Below are positions 9,301 to 16,521 of a stretch of DNA of 64,000 nt, in pieces; the stretch's first letter is position 1, and every line of letters begins with the position of its first letter. Below the pieces are notes generated by a model that was not told the DNA's origin, did no database searches, and worked only from the letters and a program-made list of their open reading frames with translations. The stretch is from positions 3,472,371-3,536,370 of the forward strand of contig NZ_CP081155.1 in assembly GCF_025141175.1 (NCBI RefSeq), given 5' to 3'. Position numbers and translations under genes: made by a program. The stretch comes from Jannaschia sp. M317 (GTDB lineage Bacteria > Pseudomonadota > Alphaproteobacteria > Rhodobacterales > Rhodobacteraceae).

Positions 9301-9885
9301 CTGGACGACTACATGCCCGCGCTGAAACGGCAGGACATCAAGACCCTGGCCGAGGTGCAGGAAATGACGGTCGCGGGACCGCGGCTGGCCAAGATGGCGG
9401 GGATCGTATCGGCCCGGCAGGAACGTAAATCGGCGCGCGGCAACCGGTTTGCCTTTGTGCAGGCGTCGGACCCGACGGGGGCCTACGAATGCATGGTCTT
9501 TTCCGACACGCTCGACGCATCGCGCCACCATCTGGAGGCCGGTTGCCGTGTGATCCTGCAATGCGAGGCCACGCAGGAAGCCGACCAGTTGAAACTGCTC
9601 GCCCGTGCCGTCACCCCGATGGACGAAGCCGTGGAGGCCGCGCCCCAGGTCGGCCTGCGCATCTTCGTCGAAGGGGCCGCGACCCTGGCCCCGCTGGCCG
9701 GCTTGCTGGACCGCGTCTCCTCCGAAAGCACGACGCGGGGGCGGGGACCGGTGCGTCTGTGCCTGCTGGGCGACGACCTGCCCGGCGAAGTGGAGCTGGA
9801 GCTGCCGGGCGACTACCCGGTCAATCCACAGATCAAGGGGGCCCTGCGGTCCCTGCCGGGCGTCGCGCTGGTGGAGGAGGTGTGA
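6367..9885 (+). CDS. dnaE: DNA polymerase III alpha subunit
   Basis: The replicative polymerase, 1172 residues from the ATG at 6367; an in-frame ATG at 6325 would add 14 unrelated residues. The PHP domain opens the protein (FIHLRLHTEYSLLEG). The catalytic aspartates are visible as PDFDIDFCMD (D398 and D400) and KFDFLGLKTL (about D560). A beta-clamp binding motif QVSLF lies at about residues 935-939, followed by the OB-fold domain. Length matches proteobacterial DnaE. Shadow ORFs over most of its antisense strand are a GC-rich coding artefact. Confidence 0.97.
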   Translation: MSDPRFIHLRLHTEYSLLEGAVRLKKLPDLVAGAGMPAVAVTDSNNMFAALEAATGLAGRGIQPIMGCQIDLMHDPAQPGEKPRAPAPIVLLAKDEGGYENLMRLNSCLYLSRPDMLPQVTVEELEEFSAGLICLTGGPDGPLGRLVTAGQEAKAEALLDRLHGIYGDRLYVELQRHRQPEPTERFHVEAAYAKGLPLVATNDVYFPDAKMHEAHDALLCVAEGAYVDQQAPRRRVTPEHRFKSAREMAALFADLPEALENTLEIARRCAFKTYGRDPILPKFAENEIEELRRQSQEGLEARLAVIPHAAPVEEYQKRLEYELGIIEGMGFPGYFLIVADFIKWAKDHDIPVGPGRGSGAGSLVAYALTITDLDPLRYALLFERFLNPERVSMPDFDIDFCMDRREEVIRYVQEKYGRDKVGQIITFGALLSKAAVRDVGRVLGMPYGQCDALSKMIPVEGVKPVSITKALAEEPRLREEARESEQDRREGRTNPVKRLLDYAEKLEGLLRNASTHAAGVVIGDRPLDRLVPLYKDPRSDMPATQFNMKWVEKAGLVKFDFLGLKTLTQVQNAVELIRAQGRNLHEAADGRRLYDPAPGTENDINLIPLDDEASYALYSAARTVAVFQVESTGMMDALRRMKPTCIEDIVALVALYRPGPMENIPKYCEVKNGLSSRDTLHPSIDHILDETQGIIVYQEQVMQIAQEMAGYSLGGADLLRRAMGKKIQAEMDAQKPIFLEGSAKNGVDAKKADEVWALLDKFANYGFNKSHAAAYAVVSYQTAWLKANHPVEFMAGIMNSDIHLTDKLAIYAEEVRKSTERGGLGLEIVPPCVNRSEARFTVRDGKLVYALGALKNVGADAMGLLVEGRGETPFATLYDFARRVDLKRVGKRPLEMLARAGAFDELDGNRARVLDCLDGLVGYSAAIHEQRASNQVSLFGEAGEDLPEPRLPHRDDWLPAERLGEEFKAIGFYLSGHPLDDYMPALKRQDIKTLAEVQEMTVAGPRLAKMAGIVSARQERKSARGNRFAFVQASDPTGAYECMVFSDTLDASRHHLEAGCRVILQCEATQEADQLKLLARAVTPMDEAVEAAPQVGLRIFVEGAATLAPLAGLLDRVSSESTTRGRGPVRLCLLGDDLPGEVELELPGDYPVNPQIKGALRSLPGVALVEEV

Positions 9886-9960
9886 CCCGGCGCGACCTGC
9901 CGTCGGAGACTGTGCCACGATGCCCTTGCCAGTCTTTGGTTTGGATGGCCTGATCCCCGC

Positions 9961-10827
9961 ATGAAAGCGATCCTGCGACAGAACGAGACCTCCCGCTACC
10001 GCGACGAACCGGGCGTGCGCTATCATTTCCCGAACCAGTATCTCGGCGTGCTGTCGGAGTGCGTGGGCGATTGGGTCGTCATCTATGGCAAGGTGAACGG
10101 GGCGCTTGGCTATCATTCAGTGCAGAAGGTCCGGTCGATCCGCCCAGATCCCGACCTTGCCGATCATTCCTTCGCCGAGCTGGACCGCGCCACGCTCCAG
10201 CAGTTCGAAACCTTCGTTCCCCGGTTCCGGCCCGGCGGCCTCCCCTACGAGACCAGTATGACGCGCGCCCGGGGCATCAACACCGCCTCCGTCCGCCGCC
10301 TGACCGAGGCAGAGTTCGCGGCCATACTCGACACCGGCCTACAAGAGATCGCGGACATCGACGCCCACCCCCGCAGCGGCCCGCTCTATGACATGGCGGA
10401 GGCGCAGGTGCCCTACGCCATCGACCGACACCAGATCCTCACCTCGCGCCCGCGGCGCGACGCGGCCTTTGCCCGGATGGTCCGCCGCGCCTATCGCGGA
10501 CGCTGTGCCATCTCCGGGTTGCGCCTGCGCAACGGCGGCGGGCGGGCCGAGGTCCAGGCCTGCCACATCATGTCCGTCGCCGACGGTGGCCCGGACACGC
10601 CCGACAACGGGATTGCCCTGTCAGGCACGCTGCACTGGATGTTCGACCGCGGGCTGATCCGCGTGGCCGACGATCATTCCCTGCTGATTTCGCACAACAA
10701 GGTGGATCTGCCGACGGTGGAACGTCTCGTGAACCCCGAGATGCGACTGATGCTGGATGACGTGGAGCCCAGAGACCGCCCGCACCCCGCCTATCTGCGC
10801 TGGCATCGGGAGAAAGACTATGCCTGA
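9961..10827 (+). CDS. HNH endonuclease with an N-terminal EVE/PUA-like domain
   Basis: A 288-residue protein in two parts. The C-terminal part is an HNH nuclease domain: C182 in [10 protein letters not shown], then [10 protein letters not shown] (about residues 201-210), [17 protein letters not shown] and a final PHPAYLRWH. The N-terminal part has the pattern [34 protein letters not shown], resembling the modified-base-binding EVE/PUA-like modules fused to HNH domains in COG3440-type predicted restriction enzymes. That points to a type IV (McrA-like) restriction role, which is inference. Its last 8 nt overlap the next gene, so the two are probably co-translated. No methylase or second restriction gene is nearby. 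Confidence 0.8.
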   Translation: MKAILRQNETSRYRDEPGVRYHFPNQYLGVLSECVGDWVVIYGKVNGALGYHSVQKVRSIRPDPDLADHSFAELDRATLQQFETFVPRFRPGGLPYETSMTRARGINTASVRRLTEAEFAAILDTGLQEIADIDAHPRSGPLYDMAEAQVPYAIDRHQILTSRPRRDAAFARMVRRAYRGRCAISGLRLRNGGGRAEVQACHIMSVADGGPDTPDNGIALSGTLHWMFDRGLIRVADDHSLLISHNKVDLPTVERLVNPEMRLMLDDVEPRDRPHPAYLRWHREKDYA

Positions 10828-11983
10828 CCCCGCCCGCTTCCTCGCCGACCTGCACGCGCTCCGCGCTATCGGCGCGCAAGGCACCGGCGTCGTGCGCCGG
10901 GCCTTCGACGCGGACGACATCCGCGCCCGTCTCTGGCTGGCGGACCGTTTCGCACAGGCCGGGCTCGACGCCCGCATCGACGACGCCGGCAATGTCTGGG
11001 GCCTGGGCGGCCCGCTTCTGATCGGCTCGCACACCGACACCCAGCCCGAAGGCGGATGGCTCGACGGGGCCCTGGGCGTGATCGCAGGGTTGGAGGTGGC
11101 GCGCGGCAATCCAGGCGTCTCCGTCGTCAGCTTCCAGGATGAGGAGGGGCGCTTTGGCGCGACCACCGGATCCGAAATCTGGTCCGGCGCGCTGCCGCTC
11201 GCGCAGGCCGACGGGCTCGCCGATCTGGACGGCGTGACCTTTGGTGCGGCGCGCGCGGCCTTGCCCGCAACCGGCACCGCCCCCCTGCCCGCGCGGTTCA
11301 ACGGATATCTGGAACTGCACATCGAACAGGGCCCGGTTCTGGACACCGCGGACGAAACGGCGGGCGTGGTCACCGCCATCGTCGGCCTGCGGCAGGTGAC
11401 GGTCACCCTGACCGGGCAGCAGAACCACGCGGGCACCACGCCGATGCCTCTGCGCCGGGACGCGATGACCGGTCTTGCCGCCGCCCATGAGGCCGTGGCG
11501 CAGGCGCTGCGCAATGTGGCGACGCCGCTGTCGGTCTGGACAATCGGCCACGTGACCTTGCACCCGAACGCGCCCTCGGCGGTGCCGGGCCGGGTCCGCT
11601 TTACCGTGCAATGGCGCGACGCGGAGGCGGCCCGACTGGACCGGATGGAAACGGCCATCCGCGCCGCCCTGACCCGGATCGCCGGGACGCTGGACCTGAC
11701 CCTCGACATATCCGACACCGCCGGCCTGCCGCCGGTTGCCATGGACAGGGCACTGCGCACCGCGCTGGCCCAGGCCGCCGAAACGCAGGTGCCGGGCCGC
11801 TGGCGCGAGATGCCGTCGGGTGCCTTGCATGATGCGACCAATGTGTCCCACCATCTGCCCGTCGCGATGCTGTTCGCCCCCTCCATCGGGGGCATCAGCC
11901 ATGATTTCGCCGAAGACACCGCCGAGGCCGATCTGATCGCCTGCCTCAAGATCCTCGACCGCGCGGCCCGCACGCTCGTCTGA
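10820..11983 (+). CDS. M20-family Zn hydrolase (amidase/hydantoinase/carbamoylase type)
   Basis: A 387-residue metallopeptidase-fold hydrolase of the group holding N-carbamoyl-L-amino-acid hydrolase, allantoate amidohydrolase and beta-ureidopropionase. Metal and catalytic residues are in place: H71/D73 in GSHTDT, D82 in [10 protein letters not shown], the glutamate pair in [10 protein letters not shown], the histidine in LELHIEQGP and the late histidine in [10 protein letters not shown]. The start ATG lies inside the final codons of the HNH gene with GGGAGAAAG before it. The substrate cannot be fixed; a purine or pyrimidine breakdown intermediate is plausible given xdh in the window. Confidence 0.9.
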   Translation: MPDPARFLADLHALRAIGAQGTGVVRRAFDADDIRARLWLADRFAQAGLDARIDDAGNVWGLGGPLLIGSHTDTQPEGGWLDGALGVIAGLEVARGNPGVSVVSFQDEEGRFGATTGSEIWSGALPLAQADGLADLDGVTFGAARAALPATGTAPLPARFNGYLELHIEQGPVLDTADETAGVVTAIVGLRQVTVTLTGQQNHAGTTPMPLRRDAMTGLAAAHEAVAQALRNVATPLSVWTIGHVTLHPNAPSAVPGRVRFTVQWRDAEAARLDRMETAIRAALTRIAGTLDLTLDISDTAGLPPVAMDRALRTALAQAAETQVPGRWREMPSGALHDATNVSHHLPVAMLFAPSIGGISHDFAEDTAEADLIACLKILDRAARTLV

Positions 11984-11984
11984 T

Positions 11985-12053
11985 CTTCCTCTGGCCATAA
12001 ATACCTCCGCCGGAGGCCACGGCCGGGCGGGGGCTCGATGCCCCCGTCCGGCC
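11985..12053 (+). terminator. composite repeat-terminator element (copy B)
   Basis: The element begins 2 nt after the hydrolase stop codon. Its first 23 nt (11985-12007) recur exactly, in inverse orientation, at 19470-19492. It then has CCGCCGGAGGC and a 14-bp hairpin with one G-U pair (GGCCGGGCGGGGGC at 12021-12034, loop TCGAT, other arm 12040-12053). The position right after a stop codon and the strong stem suggest a transcription terminator carried on a dispersed repeat. Confidence 0.6.
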
Positions 12054-12087
12054 GCATCCCGCGCGACGCCGGACAGGCGGCGCAACC

Positions 12088-12549
12088 TCAGATCGGCAGC
12101 TCCGTCGTGTCCTTGATATCCTCCATCACGAAGCTGGCGGAGATGTCGGCGATGGGCACACGCGCGATCAACGCCTTGTAGAAGCGGTCGTAATCCGCCA
12201 CGTCCGCCACCCGGACCCGCAGGACATAGTCCAGGTCCCCGGTCATGCGGTGCGCGCCCTGGATTTCCGGCATCGCGGCAACCGCCTGCTGAAACCGGTC
12301 CAACCAGCCGGACTCGTGCTGGCCCACTCGGATCAGGACGAAAACGGCCAGGCCGAGGCCCAGGGCATCGGGGTTCAGGTGGGCCACGCGGGCGCGGATC
12401 ACGCCTGCCTCTTCCATCCGCCGCACACGCCGCCAACAGGCGTTGCGCGACAGGGCCACCCGGTCGGCCAGCTGATCAAGGCTGAACGTGGTGTCTTTTT
12501 GCAGCAACCGCAGGATTCGGCGATCTATCTGATCAATTTCTGGACGCAT
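12088..12549 (-). CDS. Lrp/AsnC-family transcriptional regulator
   Basis: A 153-residue regulator: the N-terminal helix-turn-helix (IDQIDRRILRLLQKD, LADRVALSRNACWRRVRRME) is followed by an AsnC/RAM ligand-binding domain (GAHRMTGDLDYVLRVRV). The start chosen is ATG 12547-12549; the in-frame extension to 12657 has no family similarity and would cover the divergent promoter. It is divergent from the 12657 gene. The regulated amino acid is unknown; the SRNACWRR recognition helix is usual for Lrp proteins. Confidence 0.92.
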   Translation of the reverse strand: MRPEIDQIDRRILRLLQKDTTFSLDQLADRVALSRNACWRRVRRMEEAGVIRARVAHLNPDALGLGLAVFVLIRVGQHESGWLDRFQQAVAAMPEIQGAHRMTGDLDYVLRVRVADVADYDRFYKALIARVPIADISASFVMEDIKDTTELPI

Positions 12550-12552
12550 TCG

Positions 12553-12567
12553 TGGGATATTATCCCA
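12553..12567. promoter_or_regulatory. candidate autoregulatory operator of the Lrp/AsnC gene
   Basis: A perfect palindrome TGGGATATTATCCCA (7-bp arms, central T) lies 3 nt upstream of the lrp-like start codon, overlapping where its ribosome binding site would be. AT-rich palindromes with this symmetry fit Lrp/AsnC operators; binding is inferred. Confidence 0.45.
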
Positions 12568-12656
12568 ATATTTCCTCCCTGAACAGGACGATTTGAGACG
12601 CCTTCGCGGACCATTCCGTCCAGACTGATCGAAATCGCAGCAAGGAGACCCTCGCA

Positions 12657-12875
12657 ATGGCCCAGATCGACAGCTTCATCCGCGCGTTCCGCGACCACCC
12701 CGCCTCGGTCGACGAAACCTATTTCGGGCACATGCGGTTTGCGCTGGGCTTTGCGGGGGCGCTGTTCCTTGCGGGTGGGGCCGCCCTGTTGCATGCCTTC
12801 CTGCCGCCGGTCTGCGAGACGACGGCCAGCCGCAAGGTCAAGGAACTCCACGCCCGCATCCACAACCGGCACTGA
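12657..12875 (+). CDS. DUF6356-like small membrane protein
   Basis: A 72-residue protein with one strong hydrophobic segment (about residues 29-49, LGFAGALFLAGGAALLHAFL) followed by a charged C-terminus ending in KELHARIHNRH. The opening MAQIDSFIRAFRDHPASVDETYFGH resembles DUF6356 proteins, always short and of unknown function. An AAGGAG site precedes the ATG, and it lies 3 nt upstream of the amidotransferase gene, so the two form an operon. Confidence 0.75.
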   Translation: MAQIDSFIRAFRDHPASVDETYFGHMRFALGFAGALFLAGGAALLHAFLPPVCETTASRKVKELHARIHNRH

Positions 12876-12878
12876 TCC

Positions 12879-13694
12879 ATGTGCCGGATGCTTGGCTACG
12901 CCGGCCCGCCCATCGCGCTCGAGCGGATCGTCACCCGGCCCCGCCATTCCCTGCTGGAACAGGCGCAGCACGCCGATGAGGCCAAGCTGGCCGTCAATGG
13001 CGACGGCTTCGGCATGGCCTGGTACGCCGACGGCGTGGACGAGCCGGGGGTCTACCGCGACGTCATGCCCGCCTGGTCGGACAGCAACCTGACCAGCCTG
13101 TGCCGCGTCATCCATTCCGGCCTGTTTCTGGCGCATGTGCGCGCGGGCACGACCGGCGGCACCAGCCGGGCCAATTGCCACCCCTTCAGCCATGGCCGCT
13201 GGAGTTTTTGCCACAATGGCCAGTTGGGCGACTTCGGCGCCCGGCGGCGGGTGCTGGAGGGGCTGCTGCCGGACGATCTGTTTGCCCGGCGGCAAGGGGC
13301 GACCGACAGTGAGCTGCTGTTCCTGCTGATGATCGCCAACGGCCTGAACCGGGACGCGCCCACGGCCATCGCCGAAACCCTGGCGATGATCGGGCAGGGC
13401 CAGGCCCCGGACCGGATCACCTGCGTCATGTCCGACGGTGCGCGCATCCTGGGGTTCCGGCATGCCAGCGACGGGCGGGCGCCGACGCTTTATGTCAGTC
13501 GCGGCACGCTGGACCACGGCGGGCGGGCGCTGGCGTCCGAGCCGCTGGATGGGGTGCCCGCGAACTGGATCGCGGTGCCCGAAAATACGCTCGTCACGCT
13601 CGCGGGGGGCGTTCCGGCCCTGTCGGCGCTGGACCTGCCGGCCGCCTTGACGGCGCCGACAGACAGATCGCCACGGCAGGTCAGTCCCAACTGA
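12879..13694 (+). CDS. class II glutamine amidotransferase (YafJ/EgtC-like)
   Basis: A 271-residue Ntn-hydrolase-type glutaminase domain protein. The nucleophile Cys2 is exposed after Met removal (MCRMLGY), and the glutamine-binding segments LAHVRAGTTGG, NCHPFSHGRWSFCHNG and TDSELLF match the family. There is no synthase domain, so the acceptor substrate is unknown; EgtC, the closest named relative, removes gamma-glutamyl in ergothioneine synthesis, but no other egt gene is present. Its last 14 nt overlap the convergent response-regulator gene. Confidence 0.85.
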   Translation: MCRMLGYAGPPIALERIVTRPRHSLLEQAQHADEAKLAVNGDGFGMAWYADGVDEPGVYRDVMPAWSDSNLTSLCRVIHSGLFLAHVRAGTTGGTSRANCHPFSHGRWSFCHNGQLGDFGARRRVLEGLLPDDLFARRQGATDSELLFLLMIANGLNRDAPTAIAETLAMIGQGQAPDRITCVMSDGARILGFRHASDGRAPTLYVSRGTLDHGGRALASEPLDGVPANWIAVPENTLVTLAGGVPALSALDLPAALTAPTDRSPRQVSPN

Positions 13695-14373
13695 CGTCGC
13701 CCAGAAACAGATAGCCCGCGCCGTAGATCGTCTTGATCAGTTGCGGGTTGCGCGGGTCCTCGCCCAGCTTGGCCCGCAGGCGCGAAATGCGCACGTCGAT
13801 GGCCCGATCGAAGGCTTCGGAGGCGCCCCCTCCCAAGGCGTCCTGCATCTCGGCCCGCGTCAACAGGCGCCTGGGCCGGTCGAGGAACAGGCGCAGCACC
13901 GCCCCCTCGGCCTGGCTGAAGGTGGTCTCGCCGTCCGGTCCCGACAGGGTGTAGCCGTCGAAATCCACGGTCCAGCCGTTGAACCGCGCCCGGCTGCCGC
14001 CCTGAGGCGCTGGCGTCTTGCGCAGACGCGCGCGGACGCGGGCAACGATTTCGGCCGGCGCAAAGGGTTTGACCACATAATCGTCGGCCCCCAGTTCCAG
14101 ACCGGTGATCCGGTCCTGCACCTGCCCCCGGCCTGAAATGATAATGATCGCCGCCCCGCCTTCCAGCGCCAAGCGCGAGACGACGGCCAACCCGTCACGG
14201 TCCGGCAGGCCCAGATCGACCAGGCAGACATCGGGCGGCGCACGGCGGATCGCGGCCTCGAAGGCGTCGGCGCGGGCATGCGCGGTCACCTGCATGCCCG
14301 CGTCGGTCAGGGCGCGGCTGAGGCTGTCGCGGATGACCGGATCGTCGTCCAGAATGGCGATTGCGGCGCTCAT
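13681..14373 (-). CDS. OmpR/PhoB-family response regulator
   Basis: A 230-residue two-domain regulator. The receiver domain has the acidic pocket DDD at 9-11, phosphoacceptor D53 in CLVDLGLPDRDG, and the lysine in DDYVVKPFAP; the C-terminal winged helix has RAIDVRISRLRAKLGEDPRNPQ read as two adjoining motifs (RAIDVRISRLR, KLGEDPRNP) ending at KTIYGAGYLF. It lies 67 nt downstream of the hybrid kinase gene on the same strand, so it is its likely partner. The ATG at 14371-14373 is used; the upstream extension covers only a repeat element. Confidence 0.93.
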   Translation of the reverse strand: MSAAIAILDDDPVIRDSLSRALTDAGMQVTAHARADAFEAAIRRAPPDVCLVDLGLPDRDGLAVVSRLALEGGAAIIIISGRGQVQDRITGLELGADDYVVKPFAPAEIVARVRARLRKTPAPQGGSRARFNGWTVDFDGYTLSGPDGETTFSQAEGAVLRLFLDRPRRLLTRAEMQDALGGGASEAFDRAIDVRISRLRAKLGEDPRNPQLIKTIYGAGYLFLGDVSWD

Positions 14374-14387
14374 CGCGCCGCCCCGGC

Positions 14388-14440
14388 GGGGGGCCAGCCC
14401 CCCGCACCCCCCGGGATATTTTCGAAGCAGAGAAATGGGG
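14388..14440 (-). repeat. composite repeat-terminator element (copy D) between kinase and regulator
   Basis: Read on the minus strand, this begins directly at the kinase stop codon with CCCCATTTCTCTGCTTCG, then AAATATCCC, a G-run, and a hairpin (GGGGGGC 14388-14394 pairing with GCCCCCC 14397-14403). It has the same order of parts as copies B and E. It fills the gap between the kinase and regulator genes and may attenuate read-through. Confidence 0.5.
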
Positions 14441-16351
14441 TCATGCCAGCACCGCCGAGAGTTTTTCGACCGAAAAGGGTTTGCGCACCACGGGCCAGTC
14501 GGCCGCCGCCTGCCGGTGCAGCGGCGCATCGTCCGGCAGCGAGGTCATCAGGGCCACGGGCAGGCCGCGCGTCGCCGCGTCGCGGGCAAGATCGAGACCG
14601 GTTTCGGCCGTGCGCAGCATGATGTCCGACAGAACCAGGCCGATGCCGTCGACGTCGAACAAGGCCCGAGCCTCGGCGACGCTGGCCGCCTCCAGCACGG
14701 TGTGGCCGGCGGCCAGCAGGCGGTCGCGCACGGCTTCGCGAATATGGACCGCGTCCTCGACCACCAGAACCAGCGTCGGCGGCAAGCCCGGCGGCGGTTG
14801 GCGCAGCGGCAGGCGCAGCACGACCTGCGCGCCGCCATCGCGGGCATTGCCCAGCCGCGTGCGTCCGCCCGCCAGTTTGACCACGTCATAGACCATCGAC
14901 AGGCCCAGGCCGGTCCCGTCCTCACCTTTTTCGGTAAAGAACGGCTCCGCCCCCTTTTCCAGCGCCTGAGAGGAAAAACCGGGGCCGGTGTCGTGGACCA
15001 GGATCTCTAGCCAGGTATCGCGGTGCGGGCGGGCGGTCAGGGTGATCGTGCCCCGACCGGCCAAGGCATCGCGGGCGTTCAGGATAAGGTTCAGGATCGC
15101 ATCGCGCAGCGCGTCGGGGTCCAGCAGGACCGGCTCATCCAGCCCGTGCACCCGCGTATCCAGCCGGATCCCCCGAGGCAGGGACGCCCCGCCCAGCGTC
15201 GCCAGCTCGGCCAGAAACCCGCGCAGGTCGACGGCGCGCGGGCGCAGGTCGCGGGGACCCGACAGGCCCTGTATCTGATCGATCAGCGTGCCGCCCCGCG
15301 TGGCGGCCACACCGATGGCCTCGACCGCCTCGCGCGCTTCGAGCGGCAGGTCCAGGGTGCCCAGCCGGTCCTTCAGCCCCAGGATCACCGTCAGCAGGTT
15401 GGCGAAGTCATGGGCCATGCCCGATGTCAGCTGCGCGGCCACCTGCCGACCCGCCGCCTGGGACAGGGCGGCGCGGGCCTGCGCCTCTTCGGTGACGTCC
15501 ATCGACAGGGCGTAGACGGCGATCACCTCGCCCCCGTCCCCCGCCCGTTCCGGGGTGAAGCTGACGCGGATGCGGCGGCCCGTGGGGTCGTGGGTCATCT
15601 CGAACACCGGCTGCTCTCCGGCGAGGGCCGCGTCGAGGTGCGGCGCGATGGTTGCATAGGGGCCAGCCCCCAACGCCTGTTCCATCGTCAGCCCCACGAT
15701 GTCGGCGCTGGCCCCCGGAAAGACGGCGGCCAGGCGGCGGTTGGAAAAGGTATAACGCCTGTCGCGATCCAGGCGCGCGATATGCGCGGGCAACATCTCG
15801 GTCGTAAGCCGGATGCGGGCGGCCATCTCGGTGGCCTCGTGCCGGGCCTGCCGCAGGGCGGCATTCGCGGCCCCGAGTTCGCGGTTGGCCTGGGCCAATT
15901 CTTCGTGGCGGGCCAGCAATTGGTCGGTCAGCACCTCGGAGCGGCCGCGCAACAACTGCTCCTGCGACTTGATGGCGGTGATATCGGTATAGACCGTGAC
16001 CCAGCCGCCTTCGGGCAGCGGAGAGCCCTCGACGGCAATCACCTGACCGTTGGGGCGGCGGCGTTCCAGATAATGCGGCTCGAACGCGCGGGCCTGGGCC
16101 ACGCGGTCGGCGATGACGGATTCCGGGTCCTCGACGGGCCCGTATTCGCCCCGCTCGATCAGATGGCGAATCGTCGCCTCGAAACTGACGCCGGGTTGGG
16201 TGAGGTGGTTGGGGATGTCGAACAGGGTCGCATACATGCGGTTGCAGACCGCAAGCTTCAGGTCGCGGTCATAAATCGACAGCGCCTGACCGATCAGGTT
16301 CAGACCCGCCTGTGTCAGGCGGGCGGTGGTCTGGCCGCCGTGATCTGGCAT
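14441..16351 (-). CDS. cytosolic hybrid sensor kinase: PAS-PAS-HisKA-HATPase-REC
   Basis: A 636-residue kinase with no membrane segment. Domains in order: a PAS domain (about 15-130, IGQALSIYDRDLKLAVCNR), a coiled-coil stretch (about 135-185), a second PAS (about 190-295), a phosphoacceptor helix GMAHDFANLLTVILG with H near residue 313, an HATPase with N-box NLILNARDAL, DTGPGF and GTGLGLSMVYDVV, and a C-terminal receiver with D near 574 (LVLSDIML). The HDF-type acceptor is the NtrB-like/HisKA_7 style. It is divergent from the acyl-CoA synthetase/ABC locus and upstream of a response regulator, so it may control that locus; this is inference. GGAGGAGAG precedes the start. Confidence 0.92.
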   Translation of the reverse strand: MPDHGGQTTARLTQAGLNLIGQALSIYDRDLKLAVCNRMYATLFDIPNHLTQPGVSFEATIRHLIERGEYGPVEDPESVIADRVAQARAFEPHYLERRRPNGQVIAVEGSPLPEGGWVTVYTDITAIKSQEQLLRGRSEVLTDQLLARHEELAQANRELGAANAALRQARHEATEMAARIRLTTEMLPAHIARLDRDRRYTFSNRRLAAVFPGASADIVGLTMEQALGAGPYATIAPHLDAALAGEQPVFEMTHDPTGRRIRVSFTPERAGDGGEVIAVYALSMDVTEEAQARAALSQAAGRQVAAQLTSGMAHDFANLLTVILGLKDRLGTLDLPLEAREAVEAIGVAATRGGTLIDQIQGLSGPRDLRPRAVDLRGFLAELATLGGASLPRGIRLDTRVHGLDEPVLLDPDALRDAILNLILNARDALAGRGTITLTARPHRDTWLEILVHDTGPGFSSQALEKGAEPFFTEKGEDGTGLGLSMVYDVVKLAGGRTRLGNARDGGAQVVLRLPLRQPPPGLPPTLVLVVEDAVHIREAVRDRLLAAGHTVLEAASVAEARALFDVDGIGLVLSDIMLRTAETGLDLARDAATRGLPVALMTSLPDDAPLHRQAAADWPVVRKPFSVEKLSAVLA

Positions 16352-16521
16352 CTCTCCTCCGTGGGGGCAGGTTGGCGCAGCCGCGCGGCGCGGGCAAGAG
16401 AAGCGCTGCGGAAGGGCGTGTTACAATTCGTTAGAATCCGGAAACATCCACGCAGGAATCACCCCCCATGCTGACCAGAAGGAAGGACGCCGGAGGGTGC
16501 CCATCCATGGGGAGGACATGA

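Noticed and set aside
6316..10116. Long minus-strand ORFs (364 and 892 codons) opposite dnaE and the HNH gene
   Set aside because: They mirror dnaE codon by codon, are rich in His/Arg/Gln/Gly as antisense of GC-rich genes always is, and show no family motif.
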